A stretch of DNA of 47,097 nucleotides, taken from NCBI RefSeq assembly GCF_012838985.1, contig NZ_DUOE01000153.1, positions 1-47,097 of the forward strand, read 5' to 3'. The notes under the pieces were generated by a model. That model was given only the letters and a program-made list of their open reading frames with translations, did no database searches and was not told where the DNA came from. A program made the translations under genes and the position numbers. Source of the DNA: Corynebacterium sp. (GTDB lineage Bacteria > Actinomycetota > Actinomycetes > Mycobacteriales > Mycobacteriaceae). Shown here in pieces: positions 41,093 to 47,097 of the stretch. Each line of letters starts with the position of its first letter. Position 1 is the first letter of the stretch.

Positions 41093-43033
41093 CTACCAGA
41101 TGGTCACGCGCTCCTCCGGGCGGATCCACATGCCGGACTCCTCGGTGATCTCCGGGAAGGCCTCGTAGAACTCGGCGATGTTCGCGGCGATGACGTTGCA
41201 GCGGAACTCGGCGGGGGAGTGCGGGTCGATGGCCAGGTACTGCTGTGCCATCTCGGGGCGGATGGCGGTGCGCCAGACCCGCGCCCAGGACAAGAAGAGG
41301 CGCTGCAGGCCGTTGAACTCGCGCTCGGCGAGCTGCGGCGAGGCCTGCTCGACCTGGAAGGGCAGGACCGGGGAGGTCCCGAATGTCAGCCCCTTGTCGT
41401 CGAGGTAGCGGCGGTACGCGACGACGGCGATGCCCAGGCCGCCGAGGTCGCCGATGTTCTCGCCGAGGGTGAACTCGCCGTTGACGCCCTCGGACTCGAT
41501 GCCCGCCTGACGCAGCACGGAGGGGATGAGGCCGGTGAACTGGCCGACCAGCTTGTCGGTGAGCTCGGTGAAGGCGGCGCGGTCCTCGTCGGTCCACCAG
41601 GACTTGAGGTTGCCGTGGCCGTCGTACTGGGAGCCCTGGTCGTCGAAGCCGTGGCCGATCTCGTGGCCGATGACGGCACCGATGGCGCCGAAGTTCTCGG
41701 CGGCGTCCATGTCGGGGGAGTAGAACGGCGGGCGCAGGATCGCGGCCGGGAAGGTGATGTCGTTGACCACCGGGTTGTAGAAGGCGTTGACGGTCTGCGG
41801 GGTGGAGAACCACTCGTCGCGGTCCGCCGGCTTACCGATCTTGTTCAGCTCGTAGTCCTGCAGGAACGCCGAGGCCTTCCGCACGTTGTCGAGCAGGTCG
41901 CCGCCCGCCGGGGAGAATTCGAGGCCCTCGTAGGAGCGCCACACGTCCGGGTAGCCGATCTTCGCCTTGAACTGGTCGAGCTTCTCCAGCGCGCGGCCCT
42001 GCGTCTCGGCGGTCATCCACGGCAGCTGCGAGATGCGCTCGCGGTACGCCTCGACGAGGTAGCCGACGAGCTCGAGCATCTCGTCCTTGGAGGACGCGGG
42101 GAAGTGCTTCTCGACGAAGATCCGCCCCACCTCCTGACCCACGAGGGACTCCACCAGACCGACGCCGCGCTTCCAGCGGTCCCGCTGCTGCGTCGCGCCG
42201 GAGAGCAGGGTGCCGTAGAACTCGAAGTTCTTGGCCCCGACCTCCTCCGGGAGCACGCCCGCGCGGGAGCGGAGGATGTGCCACGTGGCCCACAGCTGCC
42301 AGTCGGCGAGGCGGTCGTCGGTGAGCAGGGAGGCGAGGTGCTCGACGTAGGAGGGCATCATCGACACGAGGCGCTGCCCGGGCAGGCCGGTGCCGGTGAG
42401 CAGTCCGCGGATGACCGACGGCAGGGTGTCGAACTCCACCGGGTTGTAGGTCTTCACCGCGTCGCGGGTGGACACGACGTCCCAGTGGCCCGCGGCGATC
42501 TCCGTCTCCAGGGCGACGATGCGTTCGGTGGCGATCTCCGGGGTCAGCCCGAACAGGCGCACCGGATCGAGGAAGCCCAGCATGTCGACCACGTGGCGTC
42601 GATAAGCGGACACCACGGTGGCGTGCTGCGGCTCGCGGTAGTACGCCTCGTCGGGCAGACCGAGGCCGGACTGGATGAGGTAGGCGACGGCCTCCTCGGA
42701 GTCGGAGTCCTTCTCCACCCAGAAGGTCAGCGGCGCGGCGACGCCGAGACGCTCCAGCTCGCCGAGACGGACGGCGAAGGCGGCGGCGTCGGGGGCGCTG
42801 AGGAGGTCGAGGTCGGCGTCGAGGGGCGCCATGCCCGCGGCATTGACCCCCTCGACGTCCATGAAGGAACGGAACAGGGTGCCGGCGCGGCCGGTGTCGG
42901 ACTCGATGATGTCGCGGACGTCGACTTCGGCGTCGTCGCGCAGCTTGTGGAAGGTGCCGTCGACTCCGCGGTCCTCCGGAATCACGTGGGTGGCGAGCCA
43001 GGGGCCGTTGACGTATGCGTAGAGGTCGTTCAT
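41093..43033 (-). CDS. M13 family zinc metallopeptidase (PepO/neprilysin-like)
   Basis: A 646-residue M13 endopeptidase. The zinc motif HEIGH is at residues 457-461 (VIGHEIGHGFDDQG), and the third ligand and nearby aspartate lie in ENIGDLGG (E525, D529). The substrate-binding NAFYNPVVNDITFPAAIL precedes. There is no signal peptide or membrane anchor, so it is a cytoplasmic member (MNDLYAYVNGPW start) that would cut short peptides. ATG 43033 is set by TAGAGT 7 nt upstream. GCTTNNCGACGC occurs at 42596-42607 (AYRR). Confidence 0.94.
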   Translation of the reverse strand: MNDLYAYVNGPWLATHVIPEDRGVDGTFHKLRDDAEVDVRDIIESDTGRAGTLFRSFMDVEGVNAAGMAPLDADLDLLSAPDAAAFAVRLGELERLGVAAPLTFWVEKDSDSEEAVAYLIQSGLGLPDEAYYREPQHATVVSAYRRHVVDMLGFLDPVRLFGLTPEIATERIVALETEIAAGHWDVVSTRDAVKTYNPVEFDTLPSVIRGLLTGTGLPGQRLVSMMPSYVEHLASLLTDDRLADWQLWATWHILRSRAGVLPEEVGAKNFEFYGTLLSGATQQRDRWKRGVGLVESLVGQEVGRIFVEKHFPASSKDEMLELVGYLVEAYRERISQLPWMTAETQGRALEKLDQFKAKIGYPDVWRSYEGLEFSPAGGDLLDNVRKASAFLQDYELNKIGKPADRDEWFSTPQTVNAFYNPVVNDITFPAAILRPPFYSPDMDAAENFGAIGAVIGHEIGHGFDDQGSQYDGHGNLKSWWTDEDRAAFTELTDKLVGQFTGLIPSVLRQAGIESEGVNGEFTLGENIGDLGGLGIAVVAYRRYLDDKGLTFGTSPVLPFQVEQASPQLAEREFNGLQRLFLSWARVWRTAIRPEMAQQYLAIDPHSPAEFRCNVIAANIAEFYEAFPEITEESGMWIRPEERVTIW

Positions 43034-43040
43034 GCACCCA

Positions 43041-43068
43041 ACTCTAGCGAGCGCACCGGGATTAGTCT
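43041..43068. promoter_or_regulatory. Divergent leaderless promoter pair (M13 peptidase / membrane orphan)
   Basis: Minus-strand TAGAGT (43046-43041) is 7 nt from the peptidase ATG. Plus-strand TAGTCT (43063-43068) is 7 nt from ATG 43076. The gap between start codons is 42 bp. Confidence 0.55.
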
Positions 43069-43075
43069 GGTGCTC

Positions 43076-43675
43076 ATGAGTTCCTACCGACTCCTTCCTG
43101 TCCACGACGGCACATGGTGGCTGGCACTCATCGGGCTCACCGCCGGTGCCATGCTCCTCCCCGCGTTCCTGCTGCCGGTGATCCCGAAGCCGGACACGGG
43201 GAGCCCCGTCGTCCTCGGCAGCCACGGCTACGAGTGGTCCATCCCTCTGGACAAGTCGTGCCGCCGCACCGGCGACATCATCAGCCGCGAATGGATGTGC
43301 GGCGACGTGCGCATCAAGTCGCAGATCGCGACCGACTCCACCGACCAGGACCGCACCCTGCGGCGCGCGGTCCGCGCCGATGTCCTCGGCCCGCTGCCCA
43401 CCGGGGACATCGTCCGCGAGGACAGGGCCCGCCTGCTTCTCGACGCCCCCTCCCGCACCCTCGGCCTCTCCCTGGAGGGGGAGGGCGACTCCGACACCCA
43501 GACGATGGTGGTCATCCTCTCCGGCCCCGGCCGGGAGATGGCCCTGTACGCGGACACCGTGTGGCAGAAGTTCACCGGTGGGCCGCTCCCGGAGACTGCC
43601 GGGCAGTCCATCCGGGAACTGTCCACCCGCGAGCAGCTCCCGCTGGATCCGGCACGGGAGATGATGCCGGTATGA
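43076..43675 (+). CDS. Hypothetical membrane-anchored protein, 199 residues
   Basis: Unrecognised. One N-terminal hydrophobic segment (WLALIGLTAGAMLLPAFLLPVI, about residues 14-35) is followed by a soluble, probably extracytoplasmic domain with two cysteines (SCRRTGD, WMCGDV) that could form a disulfide. ATG 43076 follows TAGTCT by 7 nt; the much longer open frame upstream is antisense to the M13 gene and not coding. Its stop overlaps the PrsW-type gene start (ATGA), so the two may act together, possibly as protease and partner. That is inference from position only. Confidence 0.75.
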   Translation: MSSYRLLPVHDGTWWLALIGLTAGAMLLPAFLLPVIPKPDTGSPVVLGSHGYEWSIPLDKSCRRTGDIISREWMCGDVRIKSQIATDSTDQDRTLRRAVRADVLGPLPTGDIVREDRARLLLDAPSRTLGLSLEGEGDSDTQTMVVILSGPGREMALYADTVWQKFTGGPLPETAGQSIRELSTREQLPLDPAREMMPV

Positions 43676-44532
43676 GCCCCAAGTTCCGCTACACCCTCGG
43701 CGCCCTCAACATCGTGGGTGTGCCCACCCTGCTGTTCTTCACGTTCATCAACTTCTACTCCTCACCCCTGGGCGGCCTGGTCGGCGTGGGACTCGCCGCG
43801 GTCCTGCTCGCCGTGGTGCTGTGGCTGCTCAGCCGTTCCCCGATGTGGCCGGAGCGTTCCGGCGCCGGATGGCGCTGGGTGGTGGCCGGCCTGCTGTGGG
43901 GCGCCGGTGTGAGCTTCACGTTCGTCATGGTCGGCGGTGTGCCCATCATCACCATCACCAACCGGCTCGACATGACCCTGTTCGCCGCGTCCTTCGGCGG
44001 TGCCTACCCGGAGGAGATCGCCAAGTTCCTCGGCGTGGGCGTCATCCTGTTCAGCTTCCGGGCACTCAACCGCCCCTGGCACGGACTGATGACGGGCGCC
44101 GTCATCGGCCTGGGTTTCGAGCTCGCCGAGAACATCATGTACGGCGCCTCCGGTGCGGTCGAGGACCCCAACAGCGACCTCACCGGAGTCCTGGGCATGT
44201 GGGGCCTGCGCCTGGTCCTGGGACCCGGCCTGCACGTCATCTTCTCCGCCCTCGCCGGATGGGGGCTGGGCCTGGCCCTGTTCACCGCCGGGCGCAGCCG
44301 GGCCTGGCGCGCCGGTGTCGCCGGCGGCTGGCTGTTCGTGGCCTTCAGCCTGCACTTCCTGTGGAACACGATGTGGCCGCAGGAGTGGATGCTGCTGACC
44401 AACTACCTGGTGCTGTCCCTCATCATGTACCCGCTGTTCATCTGGGTCTGGGTCCGGGCGCACCGGGCCGCCCGGGCCGACGCATCCTATGCGTGGACCG
44501 AGCGGCCTCTGACCTCACTGCCGAGCCCGTAG
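43672..44532 (+). CDS. PrsW family intramembrane metalloprotease
   Basis: A 286-residue, eight- to nine-helix protein. Conserved PrsW residues are present: EExxK at E114-E115-K118 (YPEEIAKFL), E150-x3-N154 (GFELAENIMYG), H188 (GLHVIFSALAGWGLG) and a late HFLWN. PrsW of Bacillus cleaves an anti-sigma factor in the membrane; here no anti-sigma factor is adjacent, and the target is unknown. The start overlaps the upstream gene by 4 bp. Only 3 bp separate its stop from the convergent emb stop. Confidence 0.9.
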   Translation: MSPKFRYTLGALNIVGVPTLLFFTFINFYSSPLGGLVGVGLAAVLLAVVLWLLSRSPMWPERSGAGWRWVVAGLLWGAGVSFTFVMVGGVPIITITNRLDMTLFAASFGGAYPEEIAKFLGVGVILFSFRALNRPWHGLMTGAVIGLGFELAENIMYGASGAVEDPNSDLTGVLGMWGLRLVLGPGLHVIFSALAGWGLGLALFTAGRSRAWRAGVAGGWLFVAFSLHFLWNTMWPQEWMLLTNYLVLSLIMYPLFIWVWVRAHRAARADASYAWTERPLTSLPSP

Positions 44533-44535
44533 CGG

Positions 44536-47097
44536 CTAGCTGCCGGTCGTGATGTTCATCTCCGAGGGCTTCCACCAGCCGGAGCGCTGGATGACCTCGT
44601 GATCGATCTCCGCCTCGACCGGCGCCTCGCCGACCGAGTTGGTGCGCAGGCGGTACATCTCGATGGAGCCCCAGTCACGGTGCCAGTCACGGGCCGTGTA
44701 GCTGGGCAGCTCGTAGGAGGAGTTGACCGCCTCGGCGGTGCCCATGACGCCGCCGCCGTCGTAGTCCTGGAACGGGGTGAGGGTCGTCTTGCCCGGGTGG
44801 TCCGGGGAGATGCGGTACTCGGGGATCTCGGCGACGCCCGCGTAGTGGTCGAAGGTGCGCTGGCAGGGGAACTGCAGCGCGACGGACCAGTCGAGCAGGC
44901 CCGGCCGCTCGGAGCCGATGACGTTGTTGAGCGAGTCGAGGGTCGGCACGCGCGGCGGGGTGAAGGCCAGCCACTGCTCCGGGTCGAGGCTCAGGTCGGT
45001 GGCGACGATGCGGATGACGTTCGCCTCCTCCGGCAGCGCGTTGATCGGCAGGCGCAGGTTGCGCCACGAGGGCTGCGGGCCGATGTCGAGGAGCTCGACC
45101 TCGTCGACGTCGGTGACGCGGCCGTCGGCACCACGGGTGCCGTACTCGAGGAGCAGTTCCTGGCCCTCGTGGAGCACGCCGTTGATGTCGTGGTGCTCGA
45201 TGCGGCCCGCGGCGGAGACGACGATGAGCGGGGCCTCGTCGCTGTGCTCGGGCAGTTCGTACCAGGAGGTGGTGATGCTGGCCGGGAACTGCTGTCCCTC
45301 GGTCCAGGAACCGACCACGGGCACGCGGGTGTAGTCGAGGTTGAAGGGAAGGCGGGCGCGGGAGCCGTTGACGCCGACGTCGGCACGGGTGCCGCCGGTG
45401 TTGCCCGTCTCCTGGCCGGTGGCCTCGTCGGAGCCGCCGGAGTTGTCGCTGTCGGCGATGGCACCGACGGAGCTGGTGTCGACCGCGTCCTGGCCGATCG
45501 TCGGCGGGAGGTTGTTGGCCCCGAAGCCGCGGTTGTCCTCGGACTCGAGGGACTCACCGAGCTCCACGCCGCCGACGGGGGTGAGGAAGGAGTCGTTGGA
45601 GTTCGTCTCGACGAGCGCGTCGTTGGCGAGGCTGCACGTGTCGCCCGTCAGCGAGCGGAGGTTGCCCAGGCCGATGGAGTACGCCGGCGTCTGGGAGACG
45701 AAGCCCTTGGCGAAGGACGCCATCGAGAAGACCGTGATCAGCGCACACGCCACGGCGATGGGGGCGGCGGCGAGGCCGGTCCAGCGGCTGCTCCGGGACG
45801 CGGCGGCGGCCTCGGAGGCCGCGAGTTCGTCGACGGTGCCGTGCGTCTCCGCCCGGGCGGTGCGGATGCTGCCGAGGAAGGACTGCAGGACACCGACCAC
45901 GAGGACGGCCAGCGCGATGAAGAGCATGATCGTGGAGGCCTCGACGGCCTTGTACTGGATCGTCTTGTCGAACCACGGGATGCCGAAACTCGAGACGTAC
46001 CACCAGCCGTTGATGCCGGCCAGGGAGATCGCGAAGATGAACAGCACCGCGCCGATCATCAGCGTCCGGGCGCGTGGTGAGCGCACCGCCAGGGCACTGA
46101 GCGCCACCGCCGCCAGCGCCGCGAGGGCACCGGCGATGCCGGCGTACACGCCGAAGTGGTGGGTCCACTTCGTCGGCGTGAACATCATGAAGAACATGGT
46201 GCCGAAGATGATGAGCACCAGCCGCAGCGAGGGGTCCTTCGCGGCACCCGGCACCCGGCCGTTACGCAGGATCGCCGCGATGACGATCGCCAGCGCCAGG
46301 AACATCATCAGCACCGCGAAACGGCGGGTGAAGGAACCGTCGACGGTCTGCTCCATGAGCGTCTGGTAGCGGACCCACTCCTCGTACCAGTTGAGCGCGG
46401 GGCCCTTCGCGGAGCGCACGCGGATCGACTCGAGCACGGAGGCCAGCGTCTGGTCGCCGAACACGGCGAGGAGGATGGCGGTTCCGGAGGCCAGGAAGGG
46501 GGCCACCATCGCGGCGACCGCCGTCACGGGGCTTCCACCCAGCAGGGGCAGGCGACGGTAGACGATGCGGATGAGGCTGGACAGGGACGCCAGCAGGGCG
46601 GCCACGGCCATGAGGCCGGTCGGGCCGGCGCCGAGGGCGATGGTCGCCAGGATGACGCCGATCGCGGCGGGCAGCAGTCGGGAGGTGGCGATGGCCCGCT
46701 CGAAGGAGGCCCAGGTGAGCAGGGCGACCATCGCGATGATCGGCTCCGGGCGGGTGCCGTTGTTGTACGGCAGCCAGAAGGCCAGGAACATCATGGCGGC
46801 GGTCCAGTGGGCGACCTGGCGACCGTCGATACGTGCGCCGAGGCGCGGGAGGATCTCCCGGGACAGGACGAACCAGATGATCAGGCCGGAGAGCAGCGCC
46901 GGGACACGCATCCACACCGAGGCCGTGGAGACCTGGCTGAACAGGGCGAGCATGTCGTAGAACGGGGAGCCGAAGGGCGACTCCGGCACACCGAACCAGC
47001 GGTAGTAGTTCGCCATGTAGTCCGCGTTGCCGGACACCCGCGCCATGGTGAGGATGAAGCCGTCATCCGAGGTGTTGGCGCCGAAGATGTGCCAGAA
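44536..47097 (-). CDS. emb: Arabinosyltransferase Emb (5' partial)
   Basis: 853 residues are visible; the frame is open to the window edge and the start lies beyond it. The protein is a GT-C membrane arabinosyltransferase building cell-wall arabinan from decaprenyl-phospho-arabinose. The catalytic double aspartate loop is at the very edge (GANTSDDGFIL), followed by MARVSGNADYMANYYRWFGVPE and about ten membrane segments, then a large extracytoplasmic carbohydrate-binding C-terminal domain ending WWKPSEMN. Between membrane part and C-terminal domain runs a disordered-looking Ser/Asn/Gly/Asp stretch (VGAIADSDNSGGSDEATG). The ATG at 47046 is internal. This gene places the organism among mycolata. 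Confidence 0.95.
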   Translation of the reverse strand, partial: FWHIFGANTSDDGFILTMARVSGNADYMANYYRWFGVPESPFGSPFYDMLALFSQVSTASVWMRVPALLSGLIIWFVLSREILPRLGARIDGRQVAHWTAAMMFLAFWLPYNNGTRPEPIIAMVALLTWASFERAIATSRLLPAAIGVILATIALGAGPTGLMAVAALLASLSSLIRIVYRRLPLLGGSPVTAVAAMVAPFLASGTAILLAVFGDQTLASVLESIRVRSAKGPALNWYEEWVRYQTLMEQTVDGSFTRRFAVLMMFLALAIVIAAILRNGRVPGAAKDPSLRLVLIIFGTMFFMMFTPTKWTHHFGVYAGIAGALAALAAVALSALAVRSPRARTLMIGAVLFIFAISLAGINGWWYVSSFGIPWFDKTIQYKAVEASTIMLFIALAVLVVGVLQSFLGSIRTARAETHGTVDELAASEAAAASRSSRWTGLAAAPIAVACALITVFSMASFAKGFVSQTPAYSIGLGNLRSLTGDTCSLANDALVETNSNDSFLTPVGGVELGESLESEDNRGFGANNLPPTIGQDAVDTSSVGAIADSDNSGGSDEATGQETGNTGGTRADVGVNGSRARLPFNLDYTRVPVVGSWTEGQQFPASITTSWYELPEHSDEAPLIVVSAAGRIEHHDINGVLHEGQELLLEYGTRGADGRVTDVDEVELLDIGPQPSWRNLRLPINALPEEANVIRIVATDLSLDPEQWLAFTPPRVPTLDSLNNVIGSERPGLLDWSVALQFPCQRTFDHYAGVAEIPEYRISPDHPGKTTLTPFQDYDGGGVMGTAEAVNSSYELPSYTARDWHRDWGSIEMYRLRTNSVGEAPVEAEIDHEVIQRSGWWKPSEMNITTGS

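Larger units (their letters stand above)
4206..43446. repeat. Dispersed gapped 12-mer GCTTNNCGACGC (14 perfect copies seen)
   Basis: Not a contiguous repeat: the coordinates give the outer limits. Plus-strand copies start at 4206, 5765, 7504, 11484, 20624, 24431, 25715 and 43435. Minus-strand copies (read as GCGTCGNNAAGC) start at 9448, 12890, 15350, 18522, 39660 and 42596. All lie in genes, in more than one codon register. Near-copies with the last base changed are at 408, 2741, 8842, 17303, 21942 and 42106. Function unknown. Confidence 0.6.

Noticed and set aside
41087..43075. Upstream extension of the 199-residue orphan across the M13 gene
   Set aside because: It is antisense to a clear M13 peptidase and Gly/Val/Glu-rich. 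The -10 and codon usage place the start at 43076.
1..47097. Mobile elements, CRISPR arrays, tRNA or rRNA genes
   Set aside because: I saw no transposase or integrase motifs, no regularly spaced repeats, no cloverleaf-like or rRNA sequence, and no break in base composition.

Overview
The window reads as a stretch of ordinary core chromosome from a high-GC member of the Corynebacteriales, most likely a Corynebacterium. The evidence is a mycolata-type arabinosyltransferase (emb) at the right edge, a CG0192/maltokinase-cap-like protein, a near-consensus DtxR box, very compact gene order, and many apparently leaderless promoters (TANNNT 6-8 nt before the start codon). I cannot name the species. 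Both edges cut a gene: an FAD/Fe-S oxidase on the left and emb on the right. I see no tRNA, rRNA, CRISPR array, insertion sequence or prophage, and no gene-free stretch longer than 300 bases.

Layout. 1-8013 is a lactate utilisation locus: an FAD/Fe-S D-lactate-dehydrogenase-like protein, a FadR-type GntR regulator, a lactate permease, and the divergent lutABC operon. The 191-bp permease/lutA gap carries two perfect TGGTC-N-GACCA operators. 8020-14336 holds housekeeping and orphan genes: DUF4395 membrane protein, FMN reductase, Fic protein, App1-like phosphatase, GNAT, alkyladenine glycosylase, HAD protein and gamma-carbonic anhydrase. 14426-18628 has panC-panB, a ROK regulator with a palindromic operator, and an MFS transporter preceded by a possible 16-codon coupled leader ORF. 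18710-22584 is a DtxR-boxed ferric-iron ABC transporter operon closed by a long hairpin. 22596-24372 is a sirtuin (cobB) facing a GNAT-LOG fusion protein across a 34-bp divergent promoter. 24402-34389 contains a DUF885 protein, pirin, two tandem AbrB-type membrane paralogues with a lipoprotein, a TauE/SafE permease, a small orphan, HrpB helicase and a DUF559-like protein. 34544-39413 is a same-strand run: SDR, LysE exporter, S4 protein, VOC protein, alkyltransferase-like protein, zinc alcohol dehydrogenase and YihY. 39398-47097 has an alpha/beta hydrolase, the CG0192-like protein, M13 peptidase, a membrane orphan, PrsW-type protease and emb.

How the genes work together. Permease, regulator, Fe-S oxidase and LutABC form one lactate (possibly D- and L-lactate) import and oxidation module controlled from one intergenic region. 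PanB and PanC perform two steps of pantothenate synthesis and overlap by 4 bp. The three iron-transport genes overlap or abut behind one DtxR-type operator.

The least expected signals are a dispersed gapped 12-mer, GCTTNNCGACGC, found at least 14 times on both strands in several reading frames and often through rare codons, and the head-to-head sirtuin / GNAT-LOG pair. I did not find an obvious new defence or mobile system; the findings are candidates from reading the sequence by eye.
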